64,000 bases of DNA from Fen731 sp964481885 (GCA_964481885.1 CAYZUS010000009.1:1-64000), one strand, 5' to 3'; positions 26,754 through 36,918 are shown, numbered from the stretch's first letter. Program-made: numbers and translations. Notes: generated by a model not told the origin, from the sequence alone.

Positions 26754-27359
26754 TTATTTCCTGATAATTACTTTTCTGCCTTCGATTTTTAACCTGCCGG
26801 TACAGAAATATTTCACTGCGAGCGGATATAGCTTATGCTCCACGGCATGAATTTTTTCCTCGAGCGTTTCAGCATTGTCATCTTCACTTACTTCAACAGC
26901 CTGCTGAAGGATTATAGGGCCGCTATCCAGTCCCCCATCAACAAAATGCACTGTAACACCTGAGACCTTTACGCCATAATCAAAAGCGTCTTTTATGCCG
27001 TGTGAGCCCTTAAACGCCGGGAGAAGCGCCGGGTGTATGTTAACAATCCTGTTTTCAAATTTTGAAACAATATTCTGGCCCACAAGCAGCATATATCCTG
27101 CCAGCACCACCAAATCTATTTTTTCTTCTTCCAGTATGCTGATAATCTGTTCATCATATTGGCTGCGGCTGCTGAACTGTGCAGGTTCCAGAAAAACTGC
27201 CTTTATGCCAGATTTTTGCGCTCGCAGCAACGAATATGCTCCGCTTTTGTTTGAAAGCACCAGAACGATTTCCCCACCCAAGCCATCTTTTTCTGAAAAA
27301 TCTATTAAAGCCTGGAGATTGGAGCCGAAGCCTGAGGCGAATACAGCGATTCTTTTCAT
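26754..27359 (-). CDS. purN: Phosphoribosylglycinamide formyltransferase
   Basis: 201-residue cytosolic enzyme of purine synthesis: transfers formyl from 10-formyl-THF to GAR, giving FGAR. Seen: IAVFASGFGSNLQALID at the start (substrate phosphate loop), the catalytic block VVLAGYMLLV...RIVNIHPALLPAFKGSHGI with the conserved Asn-His, and VTVHFVDGGLDSGPIILQQAVEV with the catalytic Asp. Length is usual. It follows purM directly (purM stop at 27361, purN start at 27359), is the last gene of the operon, and is likely translated by coupling. Confidence 0.95.
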   Translation of the reverse strand: MKRIAVFASGFGSNLQALIDFSEKDGLGGEIVLVLSNKSGAYSLLRAQKSGIKAVFLEPAQFSSRSQYDEQIISILEEEKIDLVVLAGYMLLVGQNIVSKFENRIVNIHPALLPAFKGSHGIKDAFDYGVKVSGVTVHFVDGGLDSGPIILQQAVEVSEDDNAETLEEKIHAVEHKLYPLAVKYFCTGRLKIEGRKVIIRK

Positions 27360-27360
27360 C

Positions 27361-28425
27361 TTAAATTATTCTGACCTTCCCACTGCCTTTTACTATTTGT
27401 CCTATGATAAATGCAGCATCGCCAGATTCTTCTGCTAATGCTACCGCTGTTTTCGCATATTCAGGGCCGATAATATAAACCATTCCTATCCCCATATTAA
27501 ATACCCTGAACATCTCGTCAGCGGCCATATTTCCCTTTGACTGTAAAAACTCAAAAATTTCTGGTATTTCCCAGCTTCCCCGCCTGATTTGAGCATCTGT
27601 GTTGTCCGGGATAACACGGTTTATGTTCTCATAAAATCCGCCGCCGGTAATATGCGCCATCCCGTTTATTTTTATCTGTCTGTCTTTAAAGTTTTTTGAA
27701 ACCTTAAAATAAAGCTTTGTGGGCTCCATAAGTATCTCGCCGAGATTCCTTCCTGAAAGCCCTGCTGTTTTAAATTTATAATCCACGGTCAAATCAAGCT
27801 TTCTTCCACTGATTATTTCCCTTACAAGCGAATAACCGTTGCTGTGGATCCCGGATGAGGCAAGGCCCAAAATAATATCGCCCTCTTTTACAAGTTCTGG
27901 CTTTATTATCTGCTGCCTGTCAACTGCGCCTACAACAAAGCCCGCCAGGTCTATGTCTCCATGCTTGTACATGTCGGGCATCTCGGCAATCTCGCCGCCT
28001 ATTAATGCCGTCTCACATATCCTGCAGCTTGCCGCAATAGACTCTACTATAGTTTCTATTTTGTGCGGCTCAAGCTTTCCGCAGGCAATATAGTCAAGAA
28101 AAAACAAAGGAGTTGCTCCGCAGCAAAGGATGTCATTTATGCACATTGCAACAAGGTCCTGACCGATATTATCAAGAAGCCCGGTTGTCCTGGCAAGAAG
28201 AAGCTTGGTGCCCACGCCATCGGTAGACGAAACCAGCACCGGCTCTTTAAACCTGTCCTTTTCAAACGAAAAAAGACCGGCATAGGATGAGAGGTCGTTT
28301 AAGACATTTTTATTAAATGTTGAAAAAACGGGCTTTTTTATAAGCTTTATGGCCTCGGCGGCTGCATTAAGATCAACACCGGAATCCTTGTAAGTTATAG
28401 GACTTAAATCATCTTTTTTATCCAT
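27361..28425 (-). CDS. purM: Phosphoribosylformylglycinamidine cyclo-ligase (AIR synthetase)
   Basis: 354-residue ATP-dependent enzyme that closes the imidazole ring of FGAM to AIR. It opens with ITYKDSGVDLNAAAEAI, a hallmark of PurM, followed by VLVSSTDGVGTKLLLA and GQDLVAMCINDILCCGATPLFFLDY, and the signature GGEIAEMPDMY; the C-terminal half has GLASSGIHSNGYSLVR and MAHITGGGFYENINRV. Length and order match the family. GGGAG lies four bases before the ATG. About 210 bases separate it from purF, with no gene seen there. Confidence 0.95.
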   Translation of the reverse strand: MDKKDDLSPITYKDSGVDLNAAAEAIKLIKKPVFSTFNKNVLNDLSSYAGLFSFEKDRFKEPVLVSSTDGVGTKLLLARTTGLLDNIGQDLVAMCINDILCCGATPLFFLDYIACGKLEPHKIETIVESIAASCRICETALIGGEIAEMPDMYKHGDIDLAGFVVGAVDRQQIIKPELVKEGDIILGLASSGIHSNGYSLVREIISGRKLDLTVDYKFKTAGLSGRNLGEILMEPTKLYFKVSKNFKDRQIKINGMAHITGGGFYENINRVIPDNTDAQIRRGSWEIPEIFEFLQSKGNMAADEMFRVFNMGIGMVYIIGPEYAKTAVALAEESGDAAFIIGQIVKGSGKVRII

Positions 28426-28637
28426 GTTACTCCCGAATGTGTTTTTATTTTTAATTTTAATATTTATAAAAAATACCTTTATGAGAATAGTAGCCTAATA
28501 TATTTTTTGATTTGTAACTTTTAATAGTTGGCAACTTTTTTATTAATACAACCTTTTTGTTTTCCAGTTTTTCCATTAATTTGATCATATATTTTCCGGG
28601 ATTTTATAAGTCTGACCTTTTCATTATGAATGCCGTT

Positions 28638-30110
28638 TCAGCTATCCTGTCTCTGTGAAGAACTCTTTTCTTCTTTATTATGATAATCCTTGCCTTCCAT
28701 GAAATATTTGTCAGTCTGCACCTCTTCAGAAACTGGCACCGGATAATCCCCGTTAAAGCAGGCAAAGCAGAATTTATCCTTCGGCTCGCCTATTGCCTTT
28801 ACGAGGCCATCTATTGAAAGATACCTTAAGCTGTCTACATTTAAATACTTTCTTATATCTTCAAGGGTCCGGTGGCTGGCTATAAATTCCTTTTTTGTTG
28901 CCATGTCAATGCCATAGTAGCAAGGATGTAATAATGGCGGCGAGCTTATCCGCATGTGTATTTCTTTTGCTCCGGCAGAGTAAAGCATCTGCACCACTTT
29001 TTTTGATGTGTTGCCCCTTACTATCGAATCGTCAACAACAACAAGCCTTTTACCCCTGATGGCATCACTAAGCGGATTTAACTTTACCTTTACGCCTACC
29101 TCCCGGATTTCCTGCGTTGGCTGTATAAAGGTCCTGCCTACGTACCTGTTTTTAATGAGCCCCTCTCCGTATGGTATTTTTGAAGCGGCCGAATAACCGA
29201 TGGCGGCAGGGGTCCCGGAATCCGGCACCGACATAACCATGTCTGCTTCAACCTGGCTCTCATTTGCAAGCTGCTGTCCCATTTTATGCCTTATCTCAAA
29301 AATATTCGTATTGTAAAGGTAACTGTCCGGCCTTGCAAAATAAATAAGCTCAAAAACACACATGGATATTCTGTCAACCGGCAGTATCATCTGGGAGCGC
29401 AATCCGTCTTTGTCAATGGTTACTATTTCTCCCGGGTCTATCTCCCTTACGTGCTTTGCATCAATGATATCGAGAGCGCAGGTTTCACTGGCTATTATAT
29501 AGTCACCGTCCCTGTCACCCAAAACCATTGGCCTGAACCCATGGGGGTCCCGGACCGCAAAAAGTTTGTCCTTGGTAAGTATCAGCAGGCTGTAGGAGCC
29601 CTTTATTTTACCTGTGATTTCTTCGACGGCTTCTTCAAAGCTGCCGGCCTGTGAGCTTTCTATAAGTGAGGCTATTACTTCAGTATCTGTGGTAGTCTCA
29701 AATCTTATGCCCTTACGCATCTGTTCTTTGCGGATCTCTTCGGTATTAGTAAGGTTTCCATTGTGACCTATTGCAAAAACTTCGTCCCTGAACATCCGGT
29801 ACAGCGGCTGTGAGTTTTTCCAGATATTGCGTCCGGTTGTGGAATACCTCGTATGGCCTATGCCAATTTTGCCCTGGAGCGGCGCCAGGTTTTGTTCTGA
29901 AAAGACTTGTGACACGAGCCCCAAATCCTTAAATACCAGCATGTCTTCCCCATCGGAAACCGCAATTCCGGCACTTTCCTGTCCGCGGTGCTGCAGAGCC
30001 TGCAGACCATAAAAAATAAATTCGGCAACATTCCTGTTTTGGGAATAAATGCCGAATACGCCGCATTCATCGTGAATTTTTTTTGAACCAAAATAAATTT
30101 TTTCTGTCAT
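28638..30110 (-). CDS. purF: Amidophosphoribosyltransferase, Fe-S type
   Basis: 490-residue enzyme of the first committed purine step (PRPP plus glutamine to phosphoribosylamine). The nucleophile cysteine is in DECGVFGIYS after a short N-terminal stretch that would be cleaved as a propeptide, as in B. subtilis. The PRPP loop VVVDDSIVRGNTSKKVV is intact. Cysteines in SMCVFELIYF, HPCYYGID and FCFACFNGDYPV correspond to the four ligands of the [4Fe-4S] cluster of the Bacillus-type enzyme, an oxygen-sensitive form that suits an anaerobe. Lies between purL and purM in one leftward operon. Confidence 0.95.
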   Translation of the reverse strand: MTEKIYFGSKKIHDECGVFGIYSQNRNVAEFIFYGLQALQHRGQESAGIAVSDGEDMLVFKDLGLVSQVFSEQNLAPLQGKIGIGHTRYSTTGRNIWKNSQPLYRMFRDEVFAIGHNGNLTNTEEIRKEQMRKGIRFETTTDTEVIASLIESSQAGSFEEAVEEITGKIKGSYSLLILTKDKLFAVRDPHGFRPMVLGDRDGDYIIASETCALDIIDAKHVREIDPGEIVTIDKDGLRSQMILPVDRISMCVFELIYFARPDSYLYNTNIFEIRHKMGQQLANESQVEADMVMSVPDSGTPAAIGYSAASKIPYGEGLIKNRYVGRTFIQPTQEIREVGVKVKLNPLSDAIRGKRLVVVDDSIVRGNTSKKVVQMLYSAGAKEIHMRISSPPLLHPCYYGIDMATKKEFIASHRTLEDIRKYLNVDSLRYLSIDGLVKAIGEPKDKFCFACFNGDYPVPVSEEVQTDKYFMEGKDYHNKEEKSSSQRQDS

Positions 30111-30269
30111 ATACTGCCAATCAAAGTTAAATATAATATCTGTAAATTAATATTAAGTAATTGCCAGAGTGCCTGTCTCATTAAATGAATTCAGATAAAT
30201 CTTCTACAAGCCGCTCTTACCGGTCAAAATAAAGTAATTTATCTTCAGGATAATCTTACCACAAAAAGA

Positions 30270-33200
30270 TTATTTTATTTCACACCACTTTCTTGCATTC
30301 TGGAACATTTTAAGCCAAGGAGATGCGCTGAGCTCTTTTTTTAATCTCTCCGGGAGCCATGGGAGCTGCCAAAGCAGAAACGCCCTTTCAGGATGTGGCA
30401 TCATTGCAAGGTGCCTGCCGTCTTCAGAACATATTGCCGTATAGCCGCCCGGGGAGCTGTTCGGGTTAAAAGGATAAGCATCTTCACCAGCTGTGCAGCC
30501 TTCATCATCAACATATACCATTGGCATGAGCTTGTTGTTTACTGCTTTCTCAAATACTTCCCTGTCAGGGCAGTACATGTGCCCCTCTCTGTGCGCGACC
30601 CAAACTCCAAAAACGGTATCTTCCATTCCTGAGAGCATTATTGAAGGACTTTTAAGGATTTTGACTGTTGCCCACCTTGATTCAAAACGGCCGGATGGAT
30701 TTGATATAAATCTTGGCTGCTTTATCTCAGGAATACCTTTAAAAGGCACCCGGCCCAGAAGCGATAACAATTGGCAGCCATTGCACACGCCAAAAGAAAA
30801 AGTATCGGGCCTTTCATAGAACTCATCAAACATCTCAGACAGACCGGGATTAAATTTGATTATTCCGGCCCAGCCCTTAGCGCTGTCAAGCACGTCCGCA
30901 TAAGAAAATCCTCCGACAAAAACTGCCCCCCTGAAATCTTTTAACGAGACTTGTTTTGCAAGAAGATCAGTCATTGTAACATCCCAGGTTTCAAAACCAG
31001 CCATGTAAAAAGCTGAAGCCATTTCCCTGTCGCCGTTGCTGCCCTCTTCCCTTATTATTGCAACTTTTGGCTTGTCCTGACGGGCGATGATTTCAGGCCC
31101 GGTTATTTCTGGAACAAAAGAAATATTATATTTGGGTCCTTTTCTTATATGCGAGTTTGCCTGTTTTAATGCGTATGAAGGGCTCATCTGATGTTTTTCA
31201 AGTTCGTCGCTCGTGGATTCCCACCAATTAAGCAGCGTACCCGTTTTAATATTGGCCACTATATTACCGGCGTTTTTAATTATCAGTTCTTTTTGTTTTA
31301 AAGTCTTTCCAAGGATTATATGCGGGAGCCCGAATTTATTAATTATTTCCAGGATATCCATCTGTTGTTCCGGCATGTATTCGATTAAAAGACCGAGCTC
31401 TTCGGAAAAAAGTTGTCCCAATATTAAGTCTCTTCCAACACCCTCTGCCACAATGTCTATCTCGGCACCGCAATTTCCTGACATTATCATCTCTGAAATG
31501 GCAGTTATAAGCCCACCATCACTTCTGTCATGTCCCGACAAAATCAGATCCCTGGCAATCATCTCCTGGATACCGTAAAAAGCATTTTTCAGCAATTCCG
31601 GGTCATCAGCATCCGGGCACTGATCCCCGGCCTGGCCCAGTGTTTGCGCAAGCGCGCTGCCTCCCAGCCTGTTTTTACCTCTTGAAATATCCATATATAT
31701 AAGCAGGCTTTCCCCGGGACATTTTATATCCGGTGTTACGGACTTTCTTATGTCATCAACAGTAACGTAAGCAGAAACAACAACCTGACCGGGAGATTTG
31801 ACCATTTCATTTTCCACTCGGGCAGCCATTGATACGCTGTCTTTTCCTCCATCTGCAGCAATGCCCATAAACTTCATAAATTCGACAAGCGCATCTGCAC
31901 AATCCCAGAGCGCAGCGCCCTCGCCGGGAAGTTTGGCGGGCCACATCCAGTTGACCGAACACTTTATATCGGACAAATCGCTGATTTTTGCCCAGACCAT
32001 GTTTGTCAGCGCCTCTGCAGCAGACATCCTGGCGCCTGCCTGGGGATTTATCAGCACCTTTAAGGGCTGTTCCCCAATAGACATTGCTGCACCCGAATTG
32101 CCAAAATGGCTCTGAGCAATGATGCTGACATCTGAAACAGGCAGGCCAAGCGGACCGCAGCACTGCTGCCTTGCTACAAGGCCCGTAACGCTCCTATCCA
32201 CTTTCCTGACAAGAAATCCTTTTGAACCTACCGAAGGCAGCCTGAAAACATTTTCGATTGCCTCTTCAATTTTTAAACCCTCTGGAATTCTTAATGGCTC
32301 CAGAAGTATACTTGCTCTTTTAAGGTCAAACTCTTTTTGAGGAATGTTGCCAAGTATCTTTGAAAGTTCAAGGTCAACGGGGCATGTGTTATCAAGGCTG
32401 TCATGGACAACTATTTTACCGTCATTTGTAATTTCTCCAAGCACTTCGCAATTGACTTTTTCCCGAAGGCAGATGTCCTGAAATTTTTGGAGATTTTGGG
32501 GCAATATGAGAAATGCGTCCCTCTCCTGGAATTCAGCCACCCATATCTCAAGAACAGACATTGTGCTGTCCCCAACGGCAATTTTGCGTATCTGGATTAT
32601 TCCTCCAGCCGGGTCCGTTATTTCGGTAAGAACATTACATGGTCCACCGGCTCCCTGGTCGTGAGCCGCAAGCACGGGGTTGTCTTCGCCCATTTCAATA
32701 CAGGCTCGTACCACCCTGTTTAGTTTTTGCTCCATTTCGGCATTGCCCCTCTGTACTGCGTTAAAGTCAAGGTCCTGCCGATTTTCACCCTGTATAAGGC
32801 TTGAGGCAGAACCTCCGCCCAGTCCTATCCTGTATGCCGGCCCACCAACCTGTATTATAAGCATTCCTTTGGATGGCTGTTGTTTTTTAATATTGCAGTC
32901 ATCTATCTGTCCGATGCCTCCGGTAAACATTATGGGTTTTACCCACTCTTTTCTCTCACCATTTGGAAGGCGCATGCCGAATGTCCTGGTGAAGCCCTGG
33001 ATCAAAGGTTCTCCAAACTTGTTTCCGTAATCAGAGGCCCCGTTGCTTTCTTCTATTATTATCCTTAAAGGCGATGCCAGATTTGGCGGATAGATAAAAC
33101 TTACATCCTCCCCGCTGATATTATAGCCGTCAATATTGAGATTTCCGGTTGCATAACCTGCGGTTCCTGCAATCACATGGCCGCCCCTACCTGTTCCCTG

Positions 33201-34124
33201 CACGTCTCTTATTCTTCCTCCTGTGCCGGTCTCCGCTCCGGGGAAAGGCGCAACTCCACTGGGAAAATTATGGGTCTCAGCCGTAAATATAATATGGCGC
33301 CTGACACTTGCAGGATTAAATGCGCAGCAAAATCCGGGTCTTGCCGGGATTATTGTTGAAATATCATAGCCTTTTATGGCGCTTGAATTATCGTTAAATG
33401 CTATAAGGCTGTTGGAAGGATTAGCCGCCAATGTGGACTTTATGACTTCCATAAGTGTCAAAGGCATCACTATGCCGTCTATTATGAGCCGCCCCTTGAA
33501 AAACCAGTGCCTTGAGTGTTCGCTGTTTGCCTGGCTCAACTGGTAACACTCCACGTTTGTGGGATTTCGCTTAAAATCTTCTGTAAACAGCCTGAAATAA
33601 AAATCGATATCCCATGCATCAAAACCCAGGCCATATTTTTTATTGATTTCTTCCAGTGCACATGCTCCCTCTGAAAGAAGGGGAATAATATAGACTTCCT
33701 GGGGTTTGATCCCGGTCCGGAAAGATTCAAGCACCAGGCCGTACACCATCTCTGTCATCCTGTCATGGTTTTCATCAACAAATTTATCATTATCTGCTGG
33801 AGCCAGCGTCTGACCACTGAACAGATACCTTCTGGAACGTTCAAGCCTGGTTATGCTGCTGATACCGCAAGAATGACAGATTGCCACGGCATTTGTTGAA
33901 AATGCTGTTTCAAAATTAAGCCTGGGGCCAATTTCTGTAATGCATGAGTTTTTTTGAAGTATACTGGTGTCCAATAATGATTTTATACTGAAATTTCCGG
34001 GTTCAAAAGTCTCGGACAACAGCCACTGAAGTGTTTTAATATCCGATTTATCCAATTCGCAAGAGGTTTCAATATTGTAGCAATATTCAAAACTCTTATC
34101 GATAAGGCGATAAAAGTGCAGCAA
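30270..34124 (-). CDS. purL: Phosphoribosylformylglycinamidine synthase, large single-chain form
   Basis: 1284-residue enzyme that makes FGAM from FGAR, ATP and glutamine. It is the long form (E. coli type, about 1295 residues) with its own glutaminase, so no purS or purQ is needed; none is in the window. Seen: CHSCGISSITRLERSRRY in the N-terminal region, HSRHWFFKGRL, ETHNFPSGVAPFPGAETGTGG and AHDQGAGG in the synthase core, SGHDRSDGGLITAISEM in the second half, and the C-terminal amidotransferase with FGVCNGCQLLSLLG (nucleophile Cys) and MMPHPERAF (His, Glu). The start is a TTG behind AAAGGA. The long form is more usual in proteobacteria than in Gram-positives, which is worth noting for the lineage. 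Confidence 0.95.
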   Translation of the reverse strand: MLHFYRLIDKSFEYCYNIETSCELDKSDIKTLQWLLSETFEPGNFSIKSLLDTSILQKNSCITEIGPRLNFETAFSTNAVAICHSCGISSITRLERSRRYLFSGQTLAPADNDKFVDENHDRMTEMVYGLVLESFRTGIKPQEVYIIPLLSEGACALEEINKKYGLGFDAWDIDFYFRLFTEDFKRNPTNVECYQLSQANSEHSRHWFFKGRLIIDGIVMPLTLMEVIKSTLAANPSNSLIAFNDNSSAIKGYDISTIIPARPGFCCAFNPASVRRHIIFTAETHNFPSGVAPFPGAETGTGGRIRDVQGTGRGGHVIAGTAGYATGNLNIDGYNISGEDVSFIYPPNLASPLRIIIEESNGASDYGNKFGEPLIQGFTRTFGMRLPNGERKEWVKPIMFTGGIGQIDDCNIKKQQPSKGMLIIQVGGPAYRIGLGGGSASSLIQGENRQDLDFNAVQRGNAEMEQKLNRVVRACIEMGEDNPVLAAHDQGAGGPCNVLTEITDPAGGIIQIRKIAVGDSTMSVLEIWVAEFQERDAFLILPQNLQKFQDICLREKVNCEVLGEITNDGKIVVHDSLDNTCPVDLELSKILGNIPQKEFDLKRASILLEPLRIPEGLKIEEAIENVFRLPSVGSKGFLVRKVDRSVTGLVARQQCCGPLGLPVSDVSIIAQSHFGNSGAAMSIGEQPLKVLINPQAGARMSAAEALTNMVWAKISDLSDIKCSVNWMWPAKLPGEGAALWDCADALVEFMKFMGIAADGGKDSVSMAARVENEMVKSPGQVVVSAYVTVDDIRKSVTPDIKCPGESLLIYMDISRGKNRLGGSALAQTLGQAGDQCPDADDPELLKNAFYGIQEMIARDLILSGHDRSDGGLITAISEMIMSGNCGAEIDIVAEGVGRDLILGQLFSEELGLLIEYMPEQQMDILEIINKFGLPHIILGKTLKQKELIIKNAGNIVANIKTGTLLNWWESTSDELEKHQMSPSYALKQANSHIRKGPKYNISFVPEITGPEIIARQDKPKVAIIREEGSNGDREMASAFYMAGFETWDVTMTDLLAKQVSLKDFRGAVFVGGFSYADVLDSAKGWAGIIKFNPGLSEMFDEFYERPDTFSFGVCNGCQLLSLLGRVPFKGIPEIKQPRFISNPSGRFESRWATVKILKSPSIMLSGMEDTVFGVWVAHREGHMYCPDREVFEKAVNNKLMPMVYVDDEGCTAGEDAYPFNPNSSPGGYTAICSEDGRHLAMMPHPERAFLLWQLPWLPERLKKELSASPWLKMFQNARKWCEIK

Positions 34125-34187
34125 AATGGCTTTCCTTTCTTTTTTTAAGGCTTGTTTTTCAAGGGTTATCCTCCAAGGGCAATAAAA

Positions 34188-35489
34188 TCAGGTCTTTATG
34201 TAATCGAGCCTTTTTATTATGGTATCTATATGGCCAAGGTGATATTTAACATCGAAAAGACTTTCAAGTTCGTCGGCGCTTAAGTAACCGGTTATCCTGC
34301 CATCCTGCAGAATATTTTCCTTAAAGCTTCCCTCTTCCTCCCAGGCCCTGAGAGCCGCAGCCTGAACAAGTCCGTAAGCGTCCTCTCTTAACAGGCCCTT
34401 ATTTATAAGCTCGAGTAAAACGCGCTGGGAAAAAATAATACCGCCGTATTTCATAAGATTGCGCTGCATATTTGCAGGTATTACGTTTAAATTTTCAACG
34501 ACAAAGACAGTCTTTTCAAGGATATAGTCCAAAATAATGAAACTGTCGGGAATGATAATTCTTTCTGAAGAAGAGTGGGAAATATCCCTCTCGTGCCACA
34601 GTGCGATGTTTTCAAGCGCCGTAATCGAGTTTGACCGAAGCACTCTTGCAAGGCCGCAGATCCTTTCACAAATGATAGGATTTCTTTTATGCGGCATTGC
34701 CGATGATCCTTTTTGCCCTTTGACAAAAGGCTCCTCTATTTCTTTTATATCTGTCTTCTGCAGACCCCTGACTTCAAGAGCTATCTTTTCAAGTGTGGCG
34801 CCACAAATTGCAATCGCACATGACATTTCTGCATGCCTGTCCCTCTGAAGTATCTGGGTCGACGCCAAAGAAGGTTTCAGTCCGAGAAGTGTGCATACTT
34901 TTTCTTCCACCTGGGGACTGGTATTTGCATATGTGCCGACGGCCCCCGAAATCTTCCCGTAGCTTATGGTATCCCTTGCTGATTTAAGCCTTTCAAGATT
35001 TCTGTCCATCTCAAATGCCCAGACTGCCATTTTAAGGCCCAGTGTGACAGGCTCAGCATGTATTCCGTGTGTCCGGCCGACCATTACTGTGCCGGCATAT
35101 TTTTTTGCCTGATTTATAAGCACGGCCAAAAGCTTTTTTACTTTTTCCAATATGATTTCGACAGAGTCCACCATCTGCAGGCTGAGGGCCGTATCACCCA
35201 CATCGGAGGAGGTTAATCCAAAATGAAGATATTTTGAAGAATCGCCAATATAAGATGAGACCTCTGTAAGGAATGCAATAACATCATGATGAGTTCTTGA
35301 TTCGATTTCCTCTATATTCTTTATATCAAAACGGGAAAGCTCAACAATGTCCCTGCTTGCTTTGGCGGGAATTATTCCAAGTTCAGCCTGAACACAGCTC
35401 ACGGCTTTTTCAACTTTAAGCCAGTAAGTAAATTTTGAATTTTCCTCCCAGATCCTGCCCATCTCAGGGTTGGTATAGCGCGGTATCAT
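34188..35489 (-). CDS. purB: Adenylosuccinate lyase
   Basis: 433-residue enzyme acting twice in purine synthesis (SAICAR to AICAR, adenylosuccinate to AMP). The fumarase/lyase signature SSAMPHKRNPIICERICGL carries the catalytic serine loop, with HFGLTSSDVGDTALSLQ and VGRTHGIHAEPVTLG before it. Length is usual. Its ATG directly follows the stop of the 110-residue gene upstream, with GGAG six bases before it, so the two are translationally coupled. About 60 bases separate it from purL. Confidence 0.95.
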   Translation of the reverse strand: MIPRYTNPEMGRIWEENSKFTYWLKVEKAVSCVQAELGIIPAKASRDIVELSRFDIKNIEEIESRTHHDVIAFLTEVSSYIGDSSKYLHFGLTSSDVGDTALSLQMVDSVEIILEKVKKLLAVLINQAKKYAGTVMVGRTHGIHAEPVTLGLKMAVWAFEMDRNLERLKSARDTISYGKISGAVGTYANTSPQVEEKVCTLLGLKPSLASTQILQRDRHAEMSCAIAICGATLEKIALEVRGLQKTDIKEIEEPFVKGQKGSSAMPHKRNPIICERICGLARVLRSNSITALENIALWHERDISHSSSERIIIPDSFIILDYILEKTVFVVENLNVIPANMQRNLMKYGGIIFSQRVLLELINKGLLREDAYGLVQAAALRAWEEEGSFKENILQDGRITGYLSADELESLFDVKYHLGHIDTIIKRLDYIKT

Positions 35490-35822
35490 TTATGGCTCCA
35501 GACTGCCGTCTTCCAGTTTGTCCAAAACTTTCTTTTTGAAATCCTTGTAATTTTTGGAGTCTTTCAAGTCAAAAAGGTCCTCGCCCATATCAAAAAAAAC
35601 CTGGTCATACTCATCAATGCAGATATCCCCAATGCTTTTAAGCCAGATGTTTTTTATTTCCCAGCTTTTAAAATCTGAAAGCCAGGCTTTTTCTGAAGCA
35701 GGAATACTGTCCTTTATGAATTCACTTAATTTTTCAGATTTCCTGGAAACCTGCAAAAGAAAATTTTCATCTTCGAAAAGATATGAAAGATTTGCAATAC
35801 TAAAGTCTAATTCTTTAGTCAT
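35490..35822 (-). CDS. Hypothetical 110-aa protein heading the purine operon
   Basis: I do not recognise this protein. It is soluble, acidic and probably mostly helical, with tryptophan-rich centre (KAWLSDFKSWEIKNIWLKSI) and the acidic stretch DEYDQVFFDMGEDLFDL. GAGG precedes its ATG by about eight bases. Its stop abuts the start of purB, so it is the first gene of the purine operon and made with PurB. A role with purine enzymes is only an inference from position. No cysteine cluster, nucleotide-binding loop or membrane segment is visible. The 175 bases upstream hold the operon promoter region; I saw no purine riboswitch there. Confidence 0.75.
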   Translation of the reverse strand: MTKELDFSIANLSYLFEDENFLLQVSRKSEKLSEFIKDSIPASEKAWLSDFKSWEIKNIWLKSIGDICIDEYDQVFFDMGEDLFDLKDSKNYKDFKKKVLDKLEDGSLEP

Positions 35823-35997
35823 GAATTTACCTCTGATCTAAAATAAAATAATCTTATTGTTAACCTTATCACTTTATAAACCGTGCAATTTTTCTTCAGT
35901 ACAATAAAAAATTTAATCACAAAACAAAAATAATTGCTATAAATTTTATTGAAAAAGAAACCTAATTTACGTCTTGTTACAAAACCTAAATTACATC

Positions 35998-36918
35998 TTA
36001 TTCCAGATAGCCCTGCAAGAACTCTTTTACCTGGGCCGCATCCACAACCACATATGAAATACCATCGATTGTAGCAGTTTTCCCGGGAATGGTTATCCTT
36101 TCAAAATCCTTATTGGAAAAAAACAGAATAGTACCCAGAGTTATAAAGTCAATGGTTGAAAAATCAGATTTTGTGTCTTCGTCCAAAATATTTAACAGCT
36201 GTGGTGCCTTGCCGATTATCGAAACATTAAACTTTTGTTTAAAAATTTCATTAATAAGGTATTTCTGTCTGTCGACCCTGTCAAAGTCACCCATTGCTGA
36301 TTTTCTGTCTCTTGCAAATGCAAGAGCCTGCTCGCCATCCATTAAATGTGTGCCGGGCTCAAAGTCTGAACCTGAAAGCGGGTCATGCATTGGTTCATCT
36401 ACGGTGATGTATACTCCTCCAAGAGCATCTACCACACTTTTAAAACCTTCAAAATTAACAAGCATTGTTTTTGTTATGGGAATACCGGTCAGTTCATATA
36501 TTTCATTGACCAGCATTTCTTCCCCGCCATAGACATATGCGGCATTTATTTTATTAGTGCCATGATCAGGAAGGTTAACTTTGGTATCCCTTGGAATCGA
36601 TATTAAGAGGTCCTTTTTTCCCCAGGGCGCAATATGCAGTATCATTATAGTGTCTGTACGGCCCTTAAAATTCTTAACGTCGCCTCTCTCATCAACTCCT
36701 AAAAAAAGATAGTTTTTTGCGCCTGTCGCAAGTGTGTCGCCTGTATTCTCTTTTGCAGTGGTTTCGTCTCCTGAGTTGTCTGTTTTTTCCGCGACTTCTG
36801 TGGAGTCTCCTCCTGAAGAAGAACCCTTAAGTGATGGAACGATAAACAAAAGTACAATAACCAACCCCAGAATAAAAACTAAAATAAAAGCTATAAAACA
36901 ACCTCTGGCTTTACTCAT
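35998..36918 (-). CDS. LytR-CpsA-Psr (LCP) family protein
   Basis: 306-residue membrane-anchored protein of the cell envelope. One membrane segment lies at about residues 7-30, then a Ser/Thr/Glu-rich linker, then the LCP domain: GRTDTIMILHI, DLLISIPRDTKVNLPDHGTNKINAAYVYGG, NFEGFKSVVDALGGV and ALAFARDRKSAMGDFDRVDRQKYLI. The conserved arginines and aspartates that hold the polyprenyl pyrophosphate are present. Such enzymes move glycopolymers such as teichoic acid or capsule from lipid carrier to peptidoglycan in Gram-positive cells. The ATG is three bases after the rex stop codon, so it is co-transcribed with rex. Confidence 0.9.
   Translation of the reverse strand: MSKARGCFIAFILVFILGLVIVLLFIVPSLKGSSSGGDSTEVAEKTDNSGDETTAKENTGDTLATGAKNYLFLGVDERGDVKNFKGRTDTIMILHIAPWGKKDLLISIPRDTKVNLPDHGTNKINAAYVYGGEEMLVNEIYELTGIPITKTMLVNFEGFKSVVDALGGVYITVDEPMHDPLSGSDFEPGTHLMDGEQALAFARDRKSAMGDFDRVDRQKYLINEIFKQKFNVSIIGKAPQLLNILDEDTKSDFSTIDFITLGTILFFSNKDFERITIPGKTATIDGISYVVVDAAQVKEFLQGYLE

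Noticed and set aside
35823..35997. Purine riboswitch or PurR-type boxes ahead of the purine operon
   Set aside because: Neither the purine aptamer core nor a clear pair of boxes is visible in the 175 bases.
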